Assembly: GCA_019636515.1 (NCBI GenBank)
Contig: JAHBXI010000004.1
Coordinates: 248,001 to 312,000, forward strand
Length of the DNA: 64,000 nucleotides
Source: Phycisphaeraceae bacterium
GTDB lineage: Bacteria; Planctomycetota; Phycisphaerae; Phycisphaerales; UBA1924
Direction of reading: 5' to 3'
This document shows, piece after piece, positions 51,108-59,030 of this stretch (position 1 is its first letter; each line of letters starts with the position of its first letter). The notes below the pieces were generated by a model. The model searched no databases. It had not been told where the DNA came from and saw only the letters and a program-made list of their open reading frames with translations. The translations under genes and the position numbers were made by a program.

Positions 51108-52916
51108 TCATTCGCCCGCCACGGCCCCCGGCACCGAGATCAGAGTCGAAACGCCGGCCCGCATACGCCGATCGGGTCCGAACCAGACGCCCGCCCAGTA
51201 TCCGTGAGAACCGATCGCCTCCGTCGGGGAGAGTTCGATCACCGGCTGTCCCATCGCGCGGACTTGATCGAGAAGGTCCGCGGGAAAATCTCCGTCGGTC
51301 ACCTGCTGGGCGTTGCGCCCGGGCCGATTGGCCATCAGCGTGCTCCAGTCGGGCGTGAGAAACGCCGGTCTTCGCAGGGAAGCCGCGGGATCAAGGCCCA
51401 GGTCAAGGACGTTGATCATGTTCTGGAGCGTCGCCTCGTTCAGGCCCGAACCGATGGCCCCGCACGCGAGGATCGGCCGGCCGTCCCTGAACGCCATCGC
51501 GGGATTGCTCGCGTTCGGAAGCCGCCGCCCCGGACCCGTCAGCAGGGCTCGCTGCTGCTGGAAGTTCGCTGAATCAGGGATGGAGACGCCGCCCACGAAG
51601 ATCCCCGTCGATCCCCACAGGTTGTTGTTCGATGAATGAACCACCACGGCGATATTCCCCAGGGAATCGACCGCGACAACCGCATCGGAGTGCCCCGAAG
51701 CGTCGGGGCTGGGGACCTCATTCGGGCGGCCGAGTTCGAGCGTCAGAGTCCGCTCCCAGTCCTCTTTGGCGAATCGTTCTACGTGGCGGGAGGCGTGCTC
51801 CTTGCCGGCGCGTCGCCGGGGGCAGAACGCGGCCCGACCCACCGCCTGGGCATGGCCGTCCACCGCGGGCTCCTCGGCGGTGACCGTCGGGACCATCGCG
51901 CTTGGGAGATAGCCAAACCGGGCGATCTGCATGAGACTGAACAGGTCCCGGGGGCTCGAAGGATCGACGGCACGCCCGGGCATCATCGCCTCGCACAGGT
52001 TCAATGCCTCGGCGAGTTGAACCCCGCCCAGTTCCGGCAGGCCGATCGCGGCAACCTCGTGGCCGCGGTAGGTTGTCCGGACCGGGTCGGACCAAATCAC
52101 CTCGTACCGGCGCAGGTCTTCGAGTGAGAGATGGCCGCCCTCGGAACCCACCGCCTCCACAAGCGATTCGGCCCAGTCACCCACGTACATGGCCCTCACC
52201 CCATCCGTGGACACCGCGCGGAGCGTCCTCGCGAGATCCTCCTGGCGGAAGAGGTCCCCCGCGCGGAGGGGGCGGCCGTGGCTGTCCGAGAAGATCCGCC
52301 ACGTCTGGTCTCGGCGGCGCAGGACATCGACCCTCATCGCGATCACGGCCTCGAAGATCGGCGTGATCACGAGTCCACCCTCGGCGATATCGACCGATGG
52401 ACGGATCAGGTCGGCCAGGGGGAGTCGGCCGAAACGCGCATGAGCCGCGCCGACGCCCGCCATGAAACCCGGGACGAGCGTCGCCCGGCCGGAGGGGGTC
52501 CCCGCCACGGGGATGGAGAGCGAATCATCCTCGGCAAGCACGGTGTTGTACCCGGCGTTGAGGCTGTGGGTCTGGCCGGACTGGGCGTCGTAATACAGCA
52601 TCATGAAGATGCCGGCGAAACTGTTCCATGCCCCGCCCGCGTGAACGATCTGGGCGATGGACGTGGCGATGGCCGCGTCGGCGGCACTCCCGGCGTTTTG
52701 GAGAACCTCCAGCCCGATCTTGACGGACTCGGGCGATGTCGTCCCCGCCACGACACACCGCGAGAACTCGCCGGAATCCGATGTGGGTTGATGGCCGGCG
52801 CGATGGCCAGGGGCCTGATCGGAGGACCCGTGAGGGGTTTGAGCCGCCTGGATCGCGGCGCTGCCCACGGACAGGACCATCACCACGCCCGGTACCCAGC
52901 GATGCCACGTCCTCAT
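51108..52916 (-). CDS. gamma-glutamyltransferase-family protein with altered nucleophile
   Basis: This 602-residue exported protein has a signal peptide (VPGVVMVLSVGSAAIQAAQ). The large-subunit part shows VVAGTTSPESVKIGLEVLQNAGSAADAAIATS and GIFMMLYYDAQSGQT, as in gamma-glutamyltransferases. The small-subunit start, where autocleavage exposes a Thr (usually TTH), reads DASGHSDAVVAVD, so the expected nucleophile is Ser or missing. GSGLNEATLQNMINVLDLG and AIGSHGYWAGVWFG complete the fold. It may be a slower hydrolase or a non-cleaving relative acting on glutathione or gamma-glutamyl peptides in the periplasm. GGAG 8 bases before the ATG sets the start. Confidence 0.88.
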   Translation of the reverse strand: MRTWHRWVPGVVMVLSVGSAAIQAAQTPHGSSDQAPGHRAGHQPTSDSGEFSRCVVAGTTSPESVKIGLEVLQNAGSAADAAIATSIAQIVHAGGAWNSFAGIFMMLYYDAQSGQTHSLNAGYNTVLAEDDSLSIPVAGTPSGRATLVPGFMAGVGAAHARFGRLPLADLIRPSVDIAEGGLVITPIFEAVIAMRVDVLRRRDQTWRIFSDSHGRPLRAGDLFRQEDLARTLRAVSTDGVRAMYVGDWAESLVEAVGSEGGHLSLEDLRRYEVIWSDPVRTTYRGHEVAAIGLPELGGVQLAEALNLCEAMMPGRAVDPSSPRDLFSLMQIARFGYLPSAMVPTVTAEEPAVDGHAQAVGRAAFCPRRRAGKEHASRHVERFAKEDWERTLTLELGRPNEVPSPDASGHSDAVVAVDSLGNIAVVVHSSNNNLWGSTGIFVGGVSIPDSANFQQQRALLTGPGRRLPNASNPAMAFRDGRPILACGAIGSGLNEATLQNMINVLDLGLDPAASLRRPAFLTPDWSTLMANRPGRNAQQVTDGDFPADLLDQVRAMGQPVIELSPTEAIGSHGYWAGVWFGPDRRMRAGVSTLISVPGAVAGE

Positions 52917-53046
52917 GATCGAGACTCCGACACCGCCGCTGTCGGGCGTCCCTCGGCCTGCCGAGCAAGCCGATCGTCGCCCTCGCGGAGTCTACCAGCC
53001 GGGGCCGGGCAAGACCGATGGTCCGGGCATCCCGGCGACCTTCCGC

Positions 53047-53052
53047 TACAGT
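53047..53052 (+). promoter_or_regulatory. -10 hexamer TACAGT, leaderless start of the FAD/Fe-S oxidoreductase gene
   Basis: TACAGT ends 7 bases before the ATG at 53060. Confidence 0.4.
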
Positions 53053-53059
53053 CCTGTTC

Positions 53060-56000
53060 ATGGCCCGTGACGATGAGCCACCGACTCTCCTGCTCGACCC
53101 GGACATGCGGAGCCTGGGCCGCGACCTTGCCTGCGCGGTCAGGGGAGAGGTTCGGCTTGGTGTCCACGACCGGATGCTGTACGCCACCGACGCGTCGCTG
53201 TACCAGGTCGAGCCGCTTGGCGTGGTCATCCCGGCCGACACCGACGACGCCGTCGAGGCGGTGCGTTTTTGCCATGAACGGGGGATACCCATCCTGCCCC
53301 GAGGCGGCGGAACGAGTTTGGCGGGCCAGTGCACCAACCGGGCGGTGGTGATCGACTTCTCTCCGCGTTGTCATGCTCTTGTGGGCGTGGATGAGTCCGC
53401 CGGGACCTGCCGGGTCGAGCCCGGCATCACGATCGACGATCTGAACGACCGCCTCTCGGCAACCCGGTGGTTCTTTGCCCCCGACCCGGCCACCAGCCGC
53501 CACTGCAACATCGGGGGGTGCATCGGGAACAACGCCGCCGGGGCACGGTCGATTCTCTACGGGCGGACAAGCGAGAACCTCCTGGCCGTACGGGCATGCC
53601 TGGCCGATGGCGCCGTCGTGCAGTTCTCTCCCGGCGCCGCCGAAAGCGACCGCCGAGTCCACTCGCTGACGTCGGCCGTCTGCGGGATCGTGGCACGCCA
53701 CGCGGGGTTGATACGGGAGCGGTATCCCAGGACCCTCCGCCGCAACGCCGGGTACGGGCTGGACATGATCCTGGGGCAGATGGAGTCGGCCGGCTGGCGA
53801 CCGACGGCCGGCCATGCCGATCCGGCCGCCGGCGACGCGCCGCTGGTTCCTGAACCGATCGCGCGATCGGTTGATCTGACCCCGCTGCTGTGCGGGAGTG
53901 AAGGAACCCTCGCCGTCACGCTTGGCGCCACGCTCGGCCTTCGAGAGAAGCCAAGGGCCAAGGGGCTTGCGTGCCTGAGTTTTGACTCCCTCGACGAGGC
54001 GATGGAGGCGGTGAACCCGATCCTGACGACCGGGCCCTCGGCGGTGGAACTGCTCGACGACACGGTGATTGACCTTGCCCGCGCCAACATCGAATGCCGG
54101 TCGTACGTGGATCTCATGCCGCGCGCGGCCGGGGGCGATCCCAGGGCCGTGCTGTACGTCGAGTACTTCTCCGCCCAGGGAGACAACCAGATCGCGGAGC
54201 GGTTCGAGCAACTCCGCGGCCTGGTTCCCGGCGTGGCGGCCGCGTTCCATACCAGCGCCGGGGCGATGCTCCGCGCGTGGAAACTTCGCAAGGCCGGAGA
54301 GCCGCTGCTGCACGGCATTCCCGGCCGACGAAAGCCGATCACGTTTGTCGAGGACAACGCCGTTCCCGTGGATCGCCTGCCCGAGTTCGTGCGCGAGTTC
54401 CGCCGCATCGTCCAGGAACACGGGACGAGGGCGGCCTTCTACGCGCACGCCTCGGTCGGCGTGCTTCACGTCCGTCCCCTGCTCGACGTCCACAATCCCG
54501 CCGACCGGGAGTCGATGCGGTCGATCGCGGTCCGGGTGGCGGACCTGGCGCGCGGACTGGGCGGTGTGATGTCTGGCGAGCACGGGGACGGAAGGATCCG
54601 AGGCCCGCTGCTGGAGCGGTTTTACGGGCCCGAGTTGATGCGTGCCTTCGCCCAGGTGAAGGCCGCGTTCGACCCCGCGGGAATCCTGAACCCCGGGATG
54701 ATCGTGCCGCGACCGGGCACTTCGACGCGGATCGAGTCGATCACGGCAAACCTGCGAGTGCTTCCCGAGCAACCCGCGCCGGGCCACGACGAATCGAGCA
54801 ACAACCCCCTCGCCCCTGCCTTCCCCGACGCGGAGACCTATTTCGAATACTCCGACCAGCACGGGTTCGACGGAGCGGTCGAGATGTGCAACGGGGCGGG
54901 GGTGTGCCGAAAGAAGCAGGGCGGGACGATGTGCCCGTCGTACCAGGCCACGCTCGATGAACGGCATTCGACCCGTGGGCGAGGCAACGCGCTGCGGCTG
55001 GCCATTACGGGCCAATTCGCCGGTCGGTCCGCAAGCCAGTCCCAAGAGGGGGTGTGGAACGACCAGGAGACGATCCGAACGCTCGATTGGTGCCTCTCGT
55101 GCAAGGCGTGCAAGACTGAATGCCCGAGCAACGTGGACATCTCGCGCCTGAAGGCCGAATACACGGCCCAGCGTTACAAGGCACGGGGCCGGATCCCGCT
55201 CAGGGCACTGGTCTTTGGTCATGTGCGGTGGGTCAACCGGCTGGGTTCGCTGACGCCTGGGCTGGCCAACTGGTTCAACACGACGCGCCCGGCCAGGTGG
55301 GTGGCCCGGCGTCTGCTGGGCATCGATCCCCGCCGGTCGATCCCGGCCTTTGAGCGGTCGCTGCGGTCGCGCTGGACATCGGCGGGGGATTCACGCGGAC
55401 CACGTGGCCAACCGCCGATTCCCGACGCCCGCCCGGTCGTCGTACTCTTGGGCGACTGCTTCACCATGTACAACGAGACCGGGATCGGGTTGGCGACCCG
55501 GCGGCTGTTCGAGGCGCTGGGCTACCGGGTGGAACTCGCCGATCCGGGGTGCTGCGCCCGGGCGATGATCTCCACGGGCCTGCTCGACCACGCGCGGCGG
55601 ACGATCGACGCCACGATCCATCGCCTCGGCCGGTGGATTGACGACGAACGTGTCAAGGCGATTCTGGTCGCCGAGCCCTCGTGCCTCTCGGCGATCAAGG
55701 ACGACTGGCGGCAACTGCGGCTCTCCGCGCCCGCCGACCGCCGCGAACTGCTTGCGGAAAGGTGCTTCCTCCCTGAAGACTTCGCCGACCGGGCCTGGGA
55801 ATCGCACCCCGTTCGGCCCGATCCCGTCGCGGTGATCCGCCGGGCGCGCGCCGTCGCGCCCGAGGGCGTGCTCCTGCACGGGCATTGCCACCAGAAGGCG
55901 CTCTGGGGGATCCGGACAAGCGGGAATCTGCTCGAGCGTCTCTTTGGAGATGGCCTGCGGACCCTCGATACCGGCTGCTGCGGCATGGCGGGGAGTTTCG

Positions 56001-56218
56001 GCTTTCTCGAAGCGAACTTCGATCTTTCGATGCGGATCGGTGAGTTGTCGCTTCTGCCCGCCGCCCGGTCGGCGTCGCCACGGGCCATCCTGTGCGCGGC
56101 GGGGTCGTCGTGCCGCCACCAGATCCACGATGCGGCGGGTCGCGGGGCGGTCCACCCGATCGAACTGGCCGCGGAGGTGATCGCCGGCGCCGACGGGGCT
56201 TGCTCTTCGCCGGCGTAG
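53060..56218 (+). CDS. FAD-linked oxidase fused to iron-sulphur reductase (GlcD/GlcF-like, YdiJ type)
   Basis: This 1052-residue protein has two parts. Residues 40 to 560 form an FAD-binding oxidase of the GlcD/D-lactate dehydrogenase group: LPRGGGTSLAGQ, PGITIDDLNDRL and GCIGNNAAGARSILYG for FAD, and MSGEHGDGRIRGP for the substrate pocket. Residues 600 to 1050 form a GlcF-like part with two Fe-S motifs (CNGAGVCRKKQGGTMCPSY and CLSCKACKTECPSN) and two CCG-type motifs (ADPGCCARAM, DTGCCGMAG). It should oxidise a 2-hydroxy acid such as lactate or glycolate and pass electrons to the quinone pool at the membrane. TACAGT lies 7 bases before the ATG. Confidence 0.9.
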   Translation: MARDDEPPTLLLDPDMRSLGRDLACAVRGEVRLGVHDRMLYATDASLYQVEPLGVVIPADTDDAVEAVRFCHERGIPILPRGGGTSLAGQCTNRAVVIDFSPRCHALVGVDESAGTCRVEPGITIDDLNDRLSATRWFFAPDPATSRHCNIGGCIGNNAAGARSILYGRTSENLLAVRACLADGAVVQFSPGAAESDRRVHSLTSAVCGIVARHAGLIRERYPRTLRRNAGYGLDMILGQMESAGWRPTAGHADPAAGDAPLVPEPIARSVDLTPLLCGSEGTLAVTLGATLGLREKPRAKGLACLSFDSLDEAMEAVNPILTTGPSAVELLDDTVIDLARANIECRSYVDLMPRAAGGDPRAVLYVEYFSAQGDNQIAERFEQLRGLVPGVAAAFHTSAGAMLRAWKLRKAGEPLLHGIPGRRKPITFVEDNAVPVDRLPEFVREFRRIVQEHGTRAAFYAHASVGVLHVRPLLDVHNPADRESMRSIAVRVADLARGLGGVMSGEHGDGRIRGPLLERFYGPELMRAFAQVKAAFDPAGILNPGMIVPRPGTSTRIESITANLRVLPEQPAPGHDESSNNPLAPAFPDAETYFEYSDQHGFDGAVEMCNGAGVCRKKQGGTMCPSYQATLDERHSTRGRGNALRLAITGQFAGRSASQSQEGVWNDQETIRTLDWCLSCKACKTECPSNVDISRLKAEYTAQRYKARGRIPLRALVFGHVRWVNRLGSLTPGLANWFNTTRPARWVARRLLGIDPRRSIPAFERSLRSRWTSAGDSRGPRGQPPIPDARPVVVLLGDCFTMYNETGIGLATRRLFEALGYRVELADPGCCARAMISTGLLDHARRTIDATIHRLGRWIDDERVKAILVAEPSCLSAIKDDWRQLRLSAPADRRELLAERCFLPEDFADRAWESHPVRPDPVAVIRRARAVAPEGVLLHGHCHQKALWGIRTSGNLLERLFGDGLRTLDTGCCGMAGSFGFLEANFDLSMRIGELSLLPAARSASPRAILCAAGSSCRHQIHDAAGRGAVHPIELAAEVIAGADGACSSPA

Positions 56219-56221
56219 GAT
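56216..56221 (+). promoter_or_regulatory. -10 hexamer TAGGAT overlapping the upstream stop codon
   Basis: TAGGAT starts with the TAG stop of the oxidoreductase gene and ends 5 bases before the ATG at 56227, so the acetyltransferase could be transcribed leaderless from inside the junction. Confidence 0.4.
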
Positions 56222-56226
56222 CGCCG

Positions 56227-56727
56227 ATGCCGACCCTCTCCATACGCCCGGCCACTCGCGACGACGTCCCGGTCATCCTCCAGTTGGTGCGCGACCTGGC
56301 CGAGTACGAGCGAGCCCCCGAACAGGCCGTCGCCACGCCCGAACTGATGACCGCGGCTCTCTTCGGAGACACCCACGGCCGACGCCCGCTGTCGGAGTGC
56401 CTGATCGGAGAGGTGGATGGACGAGTGTGCGGACTGGCGCTGTTTTTCCTCAATTTCTCCTCGTGGACGGGAAGGCCCGGGCTGTACCTGGAAGACCTGT
56501 TCGTCCGTCCGGAGAGCCGGGGGGCCGGCCTGGGCAAGGCTCTGCTGAAACGGCTGGCTCGGATCGCGGTCGATCGCGGCTGCGCTCGCATGGAGTGGTT
56601 TGTCATCAACTGGAACACGCCCGCGATCCGCTTCTACGAATCGATCGGGGCAAGGCCGATGGACCAGTGGACCATCCACCGCCTCGACGGGGAGGATCTC
56701 GCACGCCTGGCCGCGACGCCGGAGTAA
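56227..56727 (+). CDS. GNAT acetyltransferase, diamine/SSAT-like
   Basis: This 166-residue protein has the GNAT fold. YLEDLFVRPESRGAGLGKALL (near residue 96) contains the acetyl-CoA binding R/Q-x-x-G-x-A loop, and MEWFVINWNTPAIRFYESIGA the last strands. The overall pattern (LALFFLNFSSWTGRPGLYLEDLF) resembles spermidine/diamine N-acetyltransferases, so an amine substrate is likely but not proven. It starts 8 bases after the FAD/Fe-S gene and ends 46 bases before the FkbM gene on the same strand. Confidence 0.88.
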   Translation: MPTLSIRPATRDDVPVILQLVRDLAEYERAPEQAVATPELMTAALFGDTHGRRPLSECLIGEVDGRVCGLALFFLNFSSWTGRPGLYLEDLFVRPESRGAGLGKALLKRLARIAVDRGCARMEWFVINWNTPAIRFYESIGARPMDQWTIHRLDGEDLARLAATPE

Positions 56728-56762
56728 CGCCCGGAGACCGTCGAAATCGACGGCGATCCACC

Positions 56763-56768
56763 TACCAT
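56763..56768 (+). promoter_or_regulatory. -10 hexamer TACCAT, leaderless start of the FkbM gene
   Basis: TACCAT ends 5 bases before the GTG at 56774 and selects it over upstream in-frame codons. Confidence 0.4.
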
Positions 56769-56773
56769 CCGCC

Positions 56774-57961
56774 GTGACCGTGACCTCCCAGGACGCCTCC
56801 ACGCCAGCGCGGACGCTCGACCAGGTCGCCGGCGTTTCCTCCGTGCCGGTCGATCCATGTCCCGCGACTCCGACCCGGCACCGTTTCGATCCGGCCCTTT
56901 CCCGAGAAACGGTCGAGCGGTGGCGAAAGTGGCAGCACGGCAAACTCTCGCCGATGAGGCGGATCGGTGATTCGGCCCTTCGCTGGTACGCCCGGCGCGA
57001 ACTCCCCCGGTTTGGCGGACTGGTCACCCGGTACGGACGGCTTGAAGACTTTGCCTTCTGGAACGATGCACCGATCGTCGAAATCCGTGACCGCTTCCAC
57101 GGGCACCGCGTTCGGCTGAATCCCAGGGACTTCTACCACCGCATCTGGTACTACTTCGGCAGTTATCACGAACTGGAGATCCTCTCGGTCATCAAGGCCG
57201 GCCTGAGGCCGGGGGACTGCTTTGTCGATGGCGGGGCCAACATCGGCCTGATCTCGATGTTCGCCGCCGGGATCGTCGGCCGATCGGGGCTGGTCCAGTC
57301 CTTCGAGCCCTTCCCGCCGATCTTCGATGAATTGCAGTTCCACATCGAGGTCAACGGCCTCACCACGGTTCGCCTCCATCGCATGGGACTTTCCGACGTC
57401 CCCTCCGAAATGGAGATCCGGCTGCCCGGACACGGGAACCTCGCCGCCGCGACCTTCAGCCCCATTCCTGACCGATACGCGGGCGTCGTCTCGTCGGGAG
57501 GTGTGATCCCGATTGTCCGGGGCGACGATGCGATCGACGCCGACGACCCCAGGCCCCTGATGATCAAACTCGACGTTGAGGGCTTCGAGGTCAGGGCTGT
57601 CGGGGGCCTGGCCCGAGTCATTGAAAAGCGGCTCCCCGCCGTCGTTGCCGAGGCCAACGCCGAACTTCTGGACCTCAACGGCACGCCTCCCGAACTCATG
57701 TGGGATATGTTCGTTCGCGTCGGATACATGCCCTTTGCGATGGACCGGGGCGGGTTCCGCTCCCGGCACCGACTCTGGCTCCATCCCATGCCGCGTGAGT
57801 GGATTCGTCACGAGCGCGACGTGGTCTTCCTTCATCCAAAGAGCGCGATGTGGGCTCGATTCCAGCGGACGATCCAGCCGCCCGGCAGGTACTGGAAGCA
57901 CCTGGGCGTCCTTCCGGGGACTCGCCGGTCCTGGGGTTCGCCGCCCACCGCGAAAGCCTGA
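56774..57961 (+). CDS. FkbM-family methyltransferase
   Basis: This 395-residue protein has the FkbM SAM-dependent fold. DCFVDGGANIGLISMFAAG (near residue 150) is the glycine-rich SAM loop, LVQSFEPFPPIFDELQFHIEVNG the acidic strand, and MIKLDVEGFEVRAVGG the family block near residue 265. Such enzymes O-methylate sugars or polyketides. The N-terminal 100 residues are basic and not conserved. The GTG at 56774 is chosen by the -10 element at 56763; an ATG at 56956 would remove only the variable part. It is flanked by the GNAT and TsaC genes, on the same strand. Confidence 0.85.
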   Translation: MTVTSQDASTPARTLDQVAGVSSVPVDPCPATPTRHRFDPALSRETVERWRKWQHGKLSPMRRIGDSALRWYARRELPRFGGLVTRYGRLEDFAFWNDAPIVEIRDRFHGHRVRLNPRDFYHRIWYYFGSYHELEILSVIKAGLRPGDCFVDGGANIGLISMFAAGIVGRSGLVQSFEPFPPIFDELQFHIEVNGLTTVRLHRMGLSDVPSEMEIRLPGHGNLAAATFSPIPDRYAGVVSSGGVIPIVRGDDAIDADDPRPLMIKLDVEGFEVRAVGGLARVIEKRLPAVVAEANAELLDLNGTPPELMWDMFVRVGYMPFAMDRGGFRSRHRLWLHPMPREWIRHERDVVFLHPKSAMWARFQRTIQPPGRYWKHLGVLPGTRRSWGSPPTAKA

Positions 57962-58009
57962 TTGTCGTCTTCGCCTCGCCACGGCACCGCCCGGGGGGAC
58001 CCTGCCCCG

Positions 58010-58981
58010 ATGGACCACGGACCCGAAGAGATCGCCCTCGCTGTCAACAGGCTCCGGTCGGGTGGGTTGGTCGCGTTCCCCACCGAGACCGTCTACGGCC
58101 TGGCGGCCGACGCGTTCGACCCTCGGGCCGTCGCGCGGGTCTTCTCCGCCAAGGGACGACCCGCGCACAACCCGCTGATCGTTCACGTCTCCGGTCCGTC
58201 AATGGCCCGGCGAGTAGTCCAGAACTGGCCCGAACAGGCCGACCGGCTTGCCGCGTCGTTCTGGCCCGGCCCGCTCTCCATCGTGCTGCCCGCGGCGGAC
58301 GATCTCCCCAGGATCGTGACGTCGGGCGGACCAACGGTCGCCGTCCGGTGCCCGGATCACCCCCTCACCCTGGCGCTCATCGAGGCGTACGGTTCGCCGC
58401 TGGTGGGCCCGAGTGCGAACCGGTCCGGCCGCGTCTCGCCGACGACGCCCCAGCATGTCAGGGCTTCGTTTGCTGGGGACGAGGTCTTTGTGCTGGACGG
58501 CGGACCGTCCTCCGTCGGGATCGAATCCACGGTCCTGGATCTTTCCCGTGACCCGCCGATCATCCTTCGACCCGGCGTGATCACGCGGGCGGAGATCTCG
58601 TCGGTGCTGGGTGTTGACGTGGCGGCCGGTCCGGCCGCCGGGGACAACCCGGAGATTCCCGTCCGGAGTCCGGGAATGCTCGACCAGCATTACGCCCCCC
58701 GCGCACGGGCACAACTGGTCACGGCAAGCGGGGTCGCGGCGCTGCCCCCGGGGACGGTGGTGATCGGCTTTGACACCTCGGGGGAAGGGATGGCGGTGGT
58801 CATGCCGCGCGATGCCCGCGGATACGCGGCGGCCCTGTACCGCGCGCTTCGCGATGCCGACGCGGCATGTCCGCCGGGCGGACGAATCGCCGTGGTCGTC
58901 CCCGAGACCGGCGGACAGGACCGGGAGGTCTGGGAGGCGGTGATGGACCGCCTCCGTCGCGCCTGTGCCGACCGGGAATGA
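58010..58981 (+). CDS. L-threonylcarbamoyladenylate synthase (TsaC/Sua5)
   Basis: This 323-residue enzyme makes threonylcarbamoyl-AMP from threonine, bicarbonate and ATP, the first step of t6A in tRNAs that read ANN codons. The YrdC domain covers residues 1 to 205: GGLVAFPTETVYGLAADA, FSAKGRPAHNPLIVHV (Lys and Arg for ATP), GPSANRSGRVSPTT and SSVGIESTVLDLS. A C-terminal Sua5-type domain follows, beginning after SPGMLDQHYAPRA, a linker known in the long form. The ATG at 58010 has no clear ribosome-binding site; the frame upstream is not conserved. It overlaps no neighbour but lies 48 bases after the FkbM gene. Confidence 0.93.
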   Translation: MDHGPEEIALAVNRLRSGGLVAFPTETVYGLAADAFDPRAVARVFSAKGRPAHNPLIVHVSGPSMARRVVQNWPEQADRLAASFWPGPLSIVLPAADDLPRIVTSGGPTVAVRCPDHPLTLALIEAYGSPLVGPSANRSGRVSPTTPQHVRASFAGDEVFVLDGGPSSVGIESTVLDLSRDPPIILRPGVITRAEISSVLGVDVAAGPAAGDNPEIPVRSPGMLDQHYAPRARAQLVTASGVAALPPGTVVIGFDTSGEGMAVVMPRDARGYAAALYRALRDADAACPPGGRIAVVVPETGGQDREVWEAVMDRLRRACADRE

Positions 58982-58985
58982 AAAA

Positions 58986-59007
58986 GGGCCGCGCCCGGGC
59001 GCGGCCC
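58986..59007 (-). terminator. terminator of the membrane pyrophosphatase gene
   Basis: Arms of 9 to 10 bases (58986-58994 with 58999-59007) form a G+C stem. Read on the minus strand it is followed by five T (58981-58985), ending the pyrophosphatase transcript just past its stop. It may also stop the convergent TsaC transcript. Confidence 0.8.
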
Positions 59008-59030
59008 CTTGAGATGGAAGGCGCTCTCCG

